Translations under genes and position numbers: made by a program | Assembly (NCBI GenBank): GCA_031835245.1 | Contig: JAVKOQ010000418.1 | Coordinates: 1 to 40,620 of the forward strand | DNA length: 40,620 nt | Origin: Balamuthia mandrillaris | Taxonomy: Eukaryota; Discosea; Longamoebia; Balamuthiidae | Reading direction: 5' to 3' | Notes under the pieces: model-generated | Databases searched by the model: none | What the model was told of the DNA's origin: nothing | Seen by the model: the letters and a program-made list of their open reading frames with translations, nothing else | Part shown: piece after piece, positions 20,107-30,404 of the stretch | Layout of the letters: every line of letters begins with the position of its first letter | Position numbering within the stretch: the first letter of the stretch is position 1

Positions 20107-20280
20107 TAAAAGGGGTGTGACCAAAGTGTGTGCTTTGAATGTGTCGCAAGGAAAGGGGAAAATAAAAAGGGCAAGAAAATTTGGAAGTATCGAGGTCATA
20201 ACAGCCTTTGACTTTTAGTTGTGTTAAAAGAAGCTCTTTTCATGCTGCTGCTTCAAGATGATCTTCCTGCCATTGTGCTA
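20107..20280 (+). repeat. Dispersed repeat R2, copy 2
   Basis: Ordered similarity to 9819-9935 (GACCAAAGTGTGT, TGAATGTGTC, purine-rich stretch, CTGCTGCTTCAAG, TGATCTT). This copy is longer, with an extra segment between the purine stretch and CTGCTGC. Confidence 0.55.
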
Positions 20281-21472
20281 AGTTTTTTTGTCACAAAAGA
20301 GTCCCTAATCCTCCCAGCCATCCTGTGTTAGTGCTGGTCAGGTCAAGGCCCACTTGTTCAAAGTGGTAGAGCTTGGTGGTGGTGGAAGCAGCCAGCCCCA
20401 GTTCTTGTTATTTAGCTTGAATATCCCGTAGGCATTCAAGAATCAAAGTACACAAGTCTTGGGCAGTGTGTCCTAAGACTTCTTTCACAACTATAGGAAA
20501 AGATACTTTCTTACCTTGACCAGGTTATTCTTCCTCAAAACCATCAAACTCCACCTCCACAAAGCTCTGCTTATCTACTTTGGAGGACTCATTCACTCTC
20601 ACAAACAAGTAAGTACTTTAGTTGAGGCAGAAGTTTGGCCATCCCATAGTTTAGCTTCCACCATGGCTCAGTTTACCAAGTCCTTGGAGAACACCTTGGA
20701 GGGAACCTTGCTTGACCCCAAACATGGTGGATCATGGTAGTCTCTTGGGTGCTTTTGGTTTTCCAACACAATCAAAATGCAACCAAAACACAATTGAAAC
20801 AAAACAGAAACACGAGGTACAACTTTCAACACAAGATACATCATTAATTTGTATTCCTCTACTAGGTGTATGGCGTTTGATTGTTTAGAACAAAAGTATT
20901 GCTATTTTGCTTTGTTTGTAGATTTTTTGGACACTGAAAAAGAATTCATTACATTATCACTATTATCATTTTTTTCTTCTTTTTCTTTTTATGCTTTTAC
21001 ATAATAATTTTGGCTGTTTAAAGTATTTTTGGAAAAACTTAATTGTTTTTAATCAATCCTAAACTATTTATTATTTTTCAAAATCATTTTTATTTTTCAA
21101 AAATAATGACTAAAAAGGGGTGCCTTTTTAGTTTTTAAAATGTGTTTTTTGTTCTCTTTTTTAGTTATAGGCCTTATTATGCTTGTGCTCTGCATTCTTG
21201 ACTTGCTATGTATACTTCTTTTAATTGTCTATTTGTTGTTGCTTTTCTTTCTTCTTCCATTGTTCTTGTTTTTTTTTGTTGGTAGTACTGGCTGTGATAT
21301 ATGGCCCTATCTCTCTTCATCTTTGCTTTTGATTGTAGAGAAATACAGCAAAAACCACCTTCTTAAGAAGTTTATTTAAAAAAAGGGAAAAAAACATGTC
21401 AAGGTGGATTATGAAACAAACTGGAATAAGTCCTCTTAATAGAATAAATGGCTTTATTCTAGAACAAATGGG
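20281..21472. other. Unassigned region, end of the AT-rich island
   Basis: The plus-strand ORF 20516-20740 (74 codons) has no recognised features. From 20950 the sequence becomes T-rich and its ORFs encode only Leu/Phe runs. A hairpin-like AAAAAGGGGTGCCTTTTTAG near 21113 resembles the one near 10631. TTTATT near 21453 is a likely poly(A) signal for the minus-strand gene that ends at 21473. Confidence 0.4.
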
Positions 21473-22555
21473 TCAAAACTCAATATCAACTTCTTCATCT
21501 TGATAATTGTCTATTTTTGGTAGTAAGGAACCTTCTTCTTCTTTGTGTTGCTCTTTCTTTTTTGTTAACTTTGTAGCATGTCCTGAAAGGGTCTCTGATT
21601 CATTGGTGTCATCTTCTGATAAAATACTATCTTCTGGTTTGCTGTGATACTTACAAAAAGGCTGGCCTTTACTTTTTGCAACAGGTATGCTGCATTGCTT
21701 ATTTTTTTTACTAGGATCCAAGTATTGACACCATATAAATGGAGAGTTCGGATCAAGTGGTGCATGGTGCTGAGGTACCAAAACAACAATCAAAATACTA
21801 TAATCACAGCACAGGAATCATAAGACCAGAACTTACCCAACAGTATTTATATCCACTAAGCGATTTGCTTTTGCAAGGCCGATCCTTAACTACTGCCACA
21901 CATAAACTTACACTCTCACTGCTATCAAGGGAGGAGGCTGTTGCGGTAGGACTTGAGTGTTCTAAACATGACACAAGGAAATGAGCCTGAAAGAGCCAAC
22001 CAACAAACAGAAAAAAAGTGGCAAATGCATACCTGTCCTTATTCGCTTTGGTTTGCGGGGTGTTTTAGGCTTTACAAAGGCATTCGAAGCAACAGTAGAA
22101 GCACTAGAGGCAATCGGACGAAAAGGCGGTAGTGTAGACTCTTCTTCTGAACCTTCTTGGTCGTCTTCGCTGTTAGGGCTTGTTTCTGTATCAGAGGAGG
22201 CATCCTCTGGTCGCTCATATTCCAGTAGTTTATCCAACAGGATGCCCTTTTGTTTGTGAAGTCTACACAGCAGCCTCTTCGCCTTGAAGAGCTCAGCAGC
22301 CAGCTCTGCATTTTCCTTTCAGACCCACAGACAGTTAGAAGAGTTTACGTGGTGGTAGGGGCTGCCTACCTCTTCAAGGCTTGTGAATTTGCGTTTGAGC
22401 GCGCGATACCGCTTACGGTAGACCAAGGCAGGGGAAAGGCTGGAGAAGTTTTCCCGTCGGCTTGCGAAGGAACGGGAGATCTCTTCTTCCTCCGTTCCCT
22501 CACCTTCAACGAAATCTGGTTCTGCATCTGAACCTGGGTTGGAGTAGTAGTGCAT
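21473..22555 (-). CDS. INO80 complex subunit E-like protein with C-terminal C3Hc3H zinc domain
   Basis: Exons 22555-22370, 22315-22033, 21961-21837 and 21769-21473; the frame closes to 296 aa. Residues about 40-100 form a coiled coil, YRKRYRALKRKFTSLEEENA and LLCRLHKQKGILLDKLLEYE, closely like INO80E (YKxKYRxLKRKLK ... DRLLxYE), and an acidic Ser-rich stretch follows as in that family. The C-terminal part has RPCKSKSLSGYKYCWHHA, FIWCQYLD, KQCSIPV and QPFCKYH, the cysteine/histidine pattern of the C3Hc3H domain found in INO80D and KANSL2. In animals these are separate INO80 subunits; here one protein carries both. The reading frame is open upstream of the chosen ATG to 22732, so a longer N-terminus is possible. 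Divergent from NMD3. Confidence 0.8.
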
Positions 22556-22923
22556 GATGGCAGCTGTGTTGCTTGTTTTGCTTCTCGTTAGTTGGTTGGT
22601 TGGTTGGTGGGGTTGGGGTTTTCTTTGTTGGGGTTTTTTTTTCAATGAGCAGCAATTGGGCAGGGGAGCTGCAGGAAAATCTGTCAGACAACATTCTTTC
22701 TGGCCCTCCCGCATTATTATCATTTTCCGCATTCCTCCTCCCCACTACCCCTCTTCTTTCTGTTTTCTTTCTTCGTTTCTTTTTCCTCTTTTTAGCTTCT
22801 TCGGCTTCTCCTTCTTCTTGTGCATTAGTTTGCTTCTTCTCCTTTCCGAACGTTCCTCACGCACTTTGCCACGCACCCTCCGGCCTACTTATCCATTCTC
22901 CCCCAAGCGGCAAGAAAGAAACA
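22556..22923. promoter_or_regulatory. Shared divergent promoter region, INO80E-like / NMD3
   Basis: 368 bp between the two start codons. It must hold both promoters and both 5' UTRs. Pyrimidine-rich on the plus strand toward NMD3; no TATA box or known factor site recognised. Confidence 0.5.
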
Positions 22924-25533
22924 ATGTTACCAACAGGAAACGGAGCACAACCCTTTCACTTCCAGCACACCACCACTACCATGTACGTCCCCCCCCCCCC
23001 CAAAAAAAAAAAAGTGGGTCGGGCTGCTTCCGTGGCGGCGATCCATTGCTACTCTCTGGTGCTGCTGCTTTTTATAAACTAACCAATTACATGCACACAC
23101 CAGCCTGTGCTGTATGTGCGGCACAGCCATAGAGGCCAATCCTTCCAACATGTGTGTAAACTGCATTCGAGGGCAGGTGGACATCACAGACGGCATACCC
23201 AAGCAATTAACTTGCACCTTCTGCCGCCACTGTGGAAGGTAAGCGGAGTGGAGCTGCTCTGCCTCTCTGCGTCCTTACCAACCAACTAACTTATTTTCAA
23301 TCATTGTTGTTATAGATATTTGAGTCCTCCCAACACTTGGCTCTACTGTGAGCCCGAGTCACGGGAGCTCCTTACCTTCTGTCTTAAACGAATCAAAGGA
23401 CTGAAGAAAGTGAAACTGGTGGATGCTGGTTTTATTTGGACAGAACCCCACTCCAAGAGAATAAAGATCAAGCTGACCGTACAGAAAGAGGTACAACCCC
23501 CCGTTGCTGCCTTTTGTACCAAACAAACTTTGGTTAGCTGACCTGTTGTTCGGAACCGGATGCATTGCATACCGCCCGCCTCCTCCTTCCAACTCCAGGT
23601 GTTCACTTCCACCATATTGCAGCAAGTCTTTGTTGTTGAGTTTATCGTTCAAAACCAACAGTGCACCAGCTGCCAGTCCAGCTTTACTGAACACACTTGG
23701 TCTTCTGTGGTGCAAGTCCGACAAAAGGTGCCTATTATTAGTCACTCTCTCTTTGGCTCCCCTTCTTCCCCTTTCCAAGGGCCAAGCCTAACCGTATCGG
23801 TGGTAACCTCTACAGACAGACCACAAACGTACGTTCTATTATTTAGAACAGATCATTTTGAAGCACGGCCTTCATTTGCAAACAATTAAAGTGAAGGAGC
23901 AGCCGGATGGTTTGGATTTCTTCTTTGGCCACCGGAGTCATGCCTCAAAGTTTGTTGATTTTTTGCAAGCAATAGTACCCATTCGGTAACGTACTCAAAA
24001 ACTCTTCTTTCTGGGTGGTGAGTGTTTTGGCTAAGTATTACCATTGCAGCTATAAGTGCTCAGAAAAACTCATCTCCAGCGACCTTAAAAGCAACACCTA
24101 CAACTATAATTATACATTCTCCGTAGAGATTACCCCTGTTTGCAGGGTACGCTGACGACCTTTTCTGTTTGCTTGGAGCACGCCTCCTCACCTTTTGTTT
24201 ACTTTAATTGTTTTGGTAGGATCATTTGCTGTGCCTACCGAAGAAAGTAGCCCATGCCATTGGCAACATCAGGTAAGCATTTCTGGCCCTCCTCTTCATG
24301 AAGATGGGCTAACAAGCTTTCCTCCTTGTAACTCAGCCCCTTGGTCCTATGTTACAAAGTATCCAACTTGATGCACGTAATCGACCCAAATACTCTGCAA
24401 GGTAGATCTTCGCTTTGCTGTTTTTGCCTTTCCATAATCTCACATAATATGTTATTCTCTCTGTTTTATATCATTTTGAAGTTGCTGAGTTGTCAGCTGC
24501 TGCTTTTTGGCAACAACCGTTTCGCCCTTTAGCTTCTGCAAATCAATTTACGGAGTACATTGTACTTGACATCAACCCCATCGGTCCCACACGCGGCAAG
24601 GTAATTTCTTACTTTTTCTTTCAGTCTACTCTCGTATTTTCTCACTTTATTTCTTGTAGTTTGTTCTCGCAGAAGCCCAGGTCGCTCGCTCGCGCGATTT
24701 TGGTAGTAATGATATTATATTTTTTGCTCGCACTCACTTAGGCCACCTTCTTAAACCGGGAGACACCGCTGCTGGGTACTTGTCCCTCGTTTTGATTTGT
24801 AATATTTTTCTTTGCTGACCGCCAGTGGGAAATCAAATACCCGCAGGTTTGACCTCACATCTACAAACTTTAATGAGTCGGACCTATTGGGCATGCAAGG
24901 ACGGGAATTTCCTGATGTGGTACGTTTAATTGTCTTCTGAGTGTCAACTGTGCTTCCCTCTCTTCCATTAATTGCAATTTTGCCCTAGATTTTGGTGAGG
25001 AAGACTTATCCCAACAGAAGAAAGAAGTCTAGACCCCGTCCTTGGATGCTGAAATCTTTGGAAAAGGAGGAACAAGATGGGCTACGTAAGACAGACGCTA
25101 TGAAAGCTGAGTAAGTTTTTCTTGAGTTGGTTTATTGCGATTTTATGTTTTCTGATTCATCTTCCCGTTGCACAGACACGATTATGAGCAATTTTTGCGG
25201 GATTTGGAGGAAGACCCTGAGTATCGTTCTACCGTCAACCTTTACAAAGGTATATTCCTACGCTTTTTGTGACGGTGGGTCAAAGTACGCTAATACTCGT
25301 CTTTCACAGCTTCTAATACTAAAGCAGGTGCTGGTGGCATGGAGGTTGCAGAAGAGGAGGAGAGCGATGTTGGTGAGACCGATTTTCCCGAGGTTAGATT
25401 TTTATTATGTCTCTTTTTTATCAAGTCAAATGGCATCTCATCACTAACGCTATCGTTAATGATGCCACTGCATTGGTATGCATAGCCAAGTATTTCCGAA
25501 CTCATTGAAGACATGACCGAAATGACCATTTAG
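22924..25533 (+). CDS. NMD3: 60S ribosomal export protein NMD3
   Basis: Fifteen exons with GT-AG borders join to exactly 505 aa (human 503): 22924-22982, 23104-23238, 23316-23490, 23599-23727, 23816-23985, 24050-24146, 24220-24272, 24337-24401, 24482-24600, 24660-24775, 24847-24919, 24989-25110, 25176-25249, 25310-25392, 25486-25533. NMD3 binds the new 60S subunit and bridges it to the exportin Crm1. The N-terminal zinc region is complete (ILCCMCG, NMCVNC, CTFCRHCGRYL, WLYCEPESREL), followed by KVKLVDAGFIWTEPHSKR, VFVVEFIVQNQQC, LDFFFGHRSHA, SNTYNYNYTFSVEI and HLGHLLKPGD. Near the C-terminus come a basic PNRRKKSRPRP patch and an acidic Leu/Met-rich end (SISELIEDMTEM) that fits a Crm1 export signal. 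Intron 1 carries a C13/A12 homopolymer block. Confidence 0.96.
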
Positions 25534-25631
25534 AGTAGAGCAAGGAGAGGAAGGCTTGTGGTTGATGACTGGAATCCTTACTAAAAATACACAATAGCAT
25601 TACTTAGTAGATTCTGCCTCGCAAAGAAGTA

Positions 25632-28450
25632 TTAAGCTATGCTGGTGCGATCTGCATTGCGAGGTTCCCGCAATAACGACAAGCGGTACAGTTCCTGATG
25701 GATTGAATTTAAAGACCCTGTGAGCTCACAATTTTGTTCACACTATAAAATTGAGCTTCCAAAAAGACTAAGTTTCACGTACCTGTTCATCCACATTGGG
25801 CAGGTTCAGTAAGAATTGTCTGATTTGATGGACTGGCTGTAGATTATAACTCATCTGGTGGAGACAACCCAACACAACGCAACATGAGCAATTCCGCAAT
25901 AACGGAAGTAGAAGTTGTGCAAGCATATATGCAAAATTCCATTTACCACTCCACTTACCTGTTGGTAGGTTTGTATTTTGCTGATGACCGTGTAGATAAG
26001 ACGCCGCTTGGCAAAGTTGATAAGCCCTTGTGCCTTGTCCGGATTCTCCTCAATGAAAGTTAGGTCTGTTAAAAACACCCCCCTTGTTTCATTTAGGTTA
26101 GTGTAGCACAAACAAAAATGCCAGAGGGACGTACAGATAAGGCAGACAGGGAGGATCAACCCGTGATAACGAATCTCGATAGTTTTTGTAGGCACCATCA
26201 GCAGACAGGGTTTTCTCGAGTTCTTCCAATAACTGGTGGAATCATCCAAATAGACAAACAGTATAAATATCTTAGAAGACCAATGTTTTGCAAATCATTT
26301 ATGCCACCATACCTCCTTGCTCCTTTCAGATAGAGCAGCGCGGGTGTGTTTCAGTCGATGAACTGCCGCTGAGTTAAAACCAGCCATCACCTCCATTACA
26401 GAATTGAAATTATTGAAGGCTTTGAGGTGCTGATAGATTCAAAATAGCAAAGGTTAAATAGAAAATCCCACACAATGAATGTTTTAGCTATCCTCCTCGC
26501 AATTACGTAGGATTAAACTGTTGGGTGGCAAACCACAAACCTGAGCTATATTGATAAACTTGGTCATCACCTTCACGCGCATCTTTATAGTCCGGCAGGA
26601 CAGGATGATGTGTGCTACCCAGAGCGATACTCGGTTGAAACGATCGCTCAACTGCAGGACGTGCGGTGCACGAGACTTGAGTTTTGCTTTGCTCCAAGCA
26701 CATTTCAGTAGTTCTGACGGCTAAAGTAGGGTGTGCATGTTATCCATACTATACTCACAATACTAACACGTAGAGAACAGCAAACGATTCAAACCTTAAT
26801 CTGTTGGAAAATATCAAACTCAATGAGAGTCATTTGCCTTGCCAGCTCCAGCTCATCCATGTCGTTGAACGTAAGGTTGCGGGAGAAAATATTTTTGAAA
26901 AGGACTACGGGTTCCGGTGGTGGATGGTCGAATTGTTTCATGGGTGGGTCGCGTGCTTTCTTCAAAGATTTTAGGAGGGAGTCCGAGTGGGCTGGGTTTG
27001 TATGTTGGCATGTTTCCGTGATGAACTCTCTCAGAGACGTTATCATCTTCTCATCAAAATCTGAATAGTTTTCTTCCAGCCACTTCTTCAATACGTTAAT
27101 TACCCGCAATTGGATGATTGCTGTCTTGGTGCTGTTCTCCTCAGCGCTTTGTGCGGGTACATCGTATCTCTGAAACAGCTTAGTGAGCAGTTTTTGGGGG
27201 CTGGTGAAAGACTGGTACGTCATCAAGAAGGTCTTCACGAACATCAAATCTGATAACAATGATATCGTCATTTGAGCAAGAGGGTGAGTTAGTGGATCCA
27301 ACTGCTTCTTGTGCTTTTTGTTCCCTTCAGAAAGAGTCAATTTAGTGGCAAAGGGAAGGGAAAAATACCGGGTGATTCCTCTGAAGTAAGTTTTTCTACC
27401 AATTTGTTGAGGGAAGCTGCCTTTATGGTAACATTTCCCTTCTCCTTTTCCTCTTTAATGATGTTCTCGTTATCAGGCTCAGCCCATATGTTTATATCCT
27501 CGTCCTCTTCCTCTGTACAGTAATGAGACGCGGCATCGTAATCAGCCTAACAATGTTCATCCCTCCTCTGACATCCCGCCTCTCGAGCAGTGAGGGCAAC
27601 AAACCTTCTTCTTCCTCTAGCAAGCCCAAGTGCGCCAATGTTTCCTCGAGATCTGACTCTGTAGGCAATCTTTCCGCTGTACAAATGGCATAGCCTGTTA
27701 TGGAATTGCAATGCAACCACATGGCCACCAAACTTACGACCCACAATCACCACATAGTCACTTGACAACAAACACAATTACCACCACTACACCACATATC
27801 CGTTCTGCCAAGGTGGCAGTAGCTGGAAATACAGACCCAAAGCGTTGTCGTAAACCTTCTCACAGGCAGCTAAGCCGTTGCGGAGGAATTGATCTAGCCT
27901 GCTGTCCGTATTCCATTCTAAAGGGCGATCTACATAGGAGGTTCAAACAAGGCTATCAATTACTAGATTGCGGAGCTTGAAAAGAATAGGCACTAACGCG
28001 AAAGGAAGGCCTCCTGTTCCAGTTTCTTTGCGCTGTTGGTGTATCCAAAATAATCCAGATGTTGATATATCAACCGCAGCAATGTCTCTCTCCCAATTTG
28101 GTCTTTGCTTTCGCGACCAGCCGGTTGAAAGAGCTCCGCAAAGCTTGCGGCTCTATGCAGAGGATACAGGCTTTCTTGTAATTCCTTTATCTGCGGATGC
28201 TTGGCCAGGACCTCTCTCCTCCAATGCGTTCGGTCGGCTTGGCTGCTCTGCACCACCAGCTCTGAGTTGAGTGATAACGAGAAAGATAGAAAGCGCCAAC
28301 AGGATAAGAATAACTCAAGCAAAACCACCACCACGATGAGAACAGACCTTCGGAAGGTGTCCCCGGTGCCACAAACATTTTGGATGAACCGACGCTAGGG
28401 GGGCTTCTCTTCTGGTTGTCTTGGCGAAGGGGGGCGGTTTTAGCAAACAT
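25632..28450 (-). CDS. Ras guanine nucleotide exchange factor with LisH motif
   Basis: Multi-exon. First exon 28450-28348 ([13 protein letters not shown]), second from 28261. Near the N-terminus a LisH motif ([20 protein letters not shown]). Several short, less certain exons lie at 27.5-27.95 kb. RasGEF_N starts at about 27.5 kb ([20 protein letters not shown]) and continues at 27.3-26.8 kb ([19 protein letters not shown]). The Cdc25 catalytic domain follows: [105 protein letters not shown], and at the end [12 protein letters not shown] with stop at 25634-25632. It should load GTP on a Ras-type GTPase at membranes. LisH suggests dimer formation. About 90 bp separate its start from FCF1 and about 98 bp its stop from NMD3. 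Confidence 0.88.
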
Positions 28451-28541
28451 AATGTGCAGAGGTGTTGCCCACCTCACCTGCGCAGAAGCTATTAGGTTGT
28501 ATATCTGGCCAGCGATAACAGAAGTTTACCTATTACCTCAG

Positions 28542-28988
28542 TGCCGAGAAAAAAGAAAGACAACACAGCCGCTGCAAAAACAGTAGTCCTCGCACCCCAC
28601 CACCCACACCCACACCAACACCAACAACCGCCACACCCACCCCCCCTTCCTTCCTTCCTGCACTCCACACTCCGACGACATGGCCCCCCCCCCCCTTGCT
28701 ACCTCGTCATGCATACTTACAAACGTTGTTGCTATTTTTATTATTTTTATTGTGGTAGGGCAAAGCAAAGAAGACCAGAAAATTTGCGGCGGTGAAGCGC
28801 ATGATTAGCCCCAAGGACCAGCGCTTGTACCCACCTGCCCACGCTCCCTTCTTTTTCTTCTATAACCGACAACACGAGCGCTTAGTCTAATGTAATTTTA
28901 TTTCCGATGCCTCCAGGCAACACAAAGAACAGAAACAAGCTGGACAGAAGAACAAAAAGAAAGATGAAGAACTTGTGAAATCAGTGTA

Positions 28989-29030
<42 letters not shown>

Positions 29031-29886
29031 CCAACTTAAAGCGAACGCCTTACACGTATACCACAGGCCACAAGCCTCCTCGGCACTGTTCTTCCGACAC
29101 AACACGCAACTGGGTCCACCTTACTACGTTATTTTGGACACGAACTTTATCAACTTTTCCATTCAGAACAAACTTGAAATAGTCTCTTCGATGATGGACT
29201 GTCTTTACGCCAAGTGTATGCAGTGTTTTTTAGAATAGGAAGTGCATTTTGTTTGTTGTTGACGTTGGTTTTGACTCACAACCCCTTCAGGCATTCCCTG
29301 CATCACGGACTGCGTCATGGCGGAGTTGGAAAAACTAGGCAAAAAGTTCAGAGTGGCCCTCAGGTACATTGCAATATCGCGCACTTTACTATTTCTTCCG
29401 CTATTTCTGTTGAACAAACCTCGCCACTTTCTCTCCACACCATTCAATAGAATTGCCAAAGATCCTCGTTTCGAGCGCCTTCCGTGTACTCACAAAGGTA
29501 CCTACGCTGATGACTGCATTGTAAATCGGGTCATGATGCATAAGTGCTACATCGTGGCTACATGTGATAAAGACCTCAAACGGAGAATCCGCAAGGTTCC
29601 TGGCGTCCCTATCATGTACATAACCCAGCACCGTTACTCTATTGAGCGCATGCCGGAAGCCTACGGAGGTACATTCGCTGCCTTTCTTGTTCTCTCTCCC
29701 TCCCTCCCTCTCTCCCTCCCTCTCTCCCTCTCCCTCTCTCCCCCCTCTCCCTCTCTCCCTCCCTCTCCCTCTCTCTCTCTCTCCCTCTCCCACTCTCTCC
29801 TTTTCTTGTGACAGTTTTTGTTCTGCTCACGTTAACCAAATTTTCTCCCCCGTTCCTTTCTCTGGGTTGCAGCTCCAGCCAAGTGA
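28542..29886 (+). CDS. FCF1: FCF1/Utp24 PIN-domain endonuclease of the SSU processome
   Basis: Exons 28542-28582, 28759-28826, 28917-28985, 29067-29215, 29291-29363, 29451-29668 and 29873-29886, total about 210 aa (human 198). FCF1 cuts pre-rRNA at sites A1/A2 during 18S maturation in the nucleolus. Visible: [18 protein letters not shown] at the N-terminus, [30 protein letters not shown] with the first PIN Asp, [20 protein letters not shown] with the Glu, GTYADDCIV with two more Asp, [20 protein letters not shown] and [17 protein letters not shown]. All four acidic PIN residues are present. The start is not secure: exon 1 begins right after an acceptor (CCTCAG) with TGCCGAGA, so an upstream exon ending in A would give a split ATG (MPRKKKD). 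Confidence 0.93.
28991..29028. repeat. (TC)19 microsatellite in an FCF1 intron
   Basis: Uninterrupted TC run just downstream of the donor GTACAT in intron 28986-29066. Confidence 0.95.
29692..29804. repeat. (CT)/(CCCT) microsatellite in the last FCF1 intron
   Basis: Irregular CT and CCCT run of about 110 bp inside intron 29669-29872, all pyrimidine on the sense strand. Confidence 0.9.
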
Positions 29887-30228
29887 TGAATCCGCAGCCG
29901 ACCTGCTAGCAGCAAAGGACAAGCTACCATTATTTATTTATTATTTAAGAGCACTACAAAGGCGGCGCCAAGATCAGGCCAATCAATGGGACAGCACTAT
30001 AGTGGAAAATAAAGCAAAAGTTTTAGAAAGGGAAAAATGCAAACGGTATAGGTCACCTCCGACGGAACTTTGCAGTTCTTGTCTCTAGCTCCGATTCGCG
30101 CCTCCGAAGAAGAGTTGGCGGAAGGAGCTGTTGTGGTTTCACTCTCTGCCTTGGATGCTGAGAGACTGGCTGTTTGTCCTTCCTGCCTGTATATGCCTGC
30201 CTGCCTGCCTGCCTGTTGCTGTAGATGC

Positions 30229-30265
<37 letters not shown>

Positions 30266-30404
30266 GGGAAAAATAAATAAAAAATAAAAGAATAAAAAAA
30301 AATAAATTCTGCCGAAGGAAGGAGAACCAAGAACGTGGTTGCTGCAGCCGGAGGCAGAGGTTGAGCGGGCCGTCTTAGGAGGGGTAGATATAGCCTTTGT
30401 TTGA
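29887..30404. other. FCF1 3' region and PAN2 upstream region, with (CCTG)n and (GGCT)n repeats
   Basis: No secure gene. A plus-strand frame around 29890-30060 gives a charged peptide with no family match. Tetranucleotide repeats CCTG (about 30186-30213) and GGCT (about 30228-30264) stand back to back and could fold on each other. AATAAA-like words near 30274-30304 could end FCF1 transcripts. Confidence 0.5.

Noticed and set aside
21140-21379. Plus-strand ORF with many Leu/Phe residues, looking like a membrane protein
   Set aside because: It comes from T-rich low-complexity DNA and has no motif or splice context.
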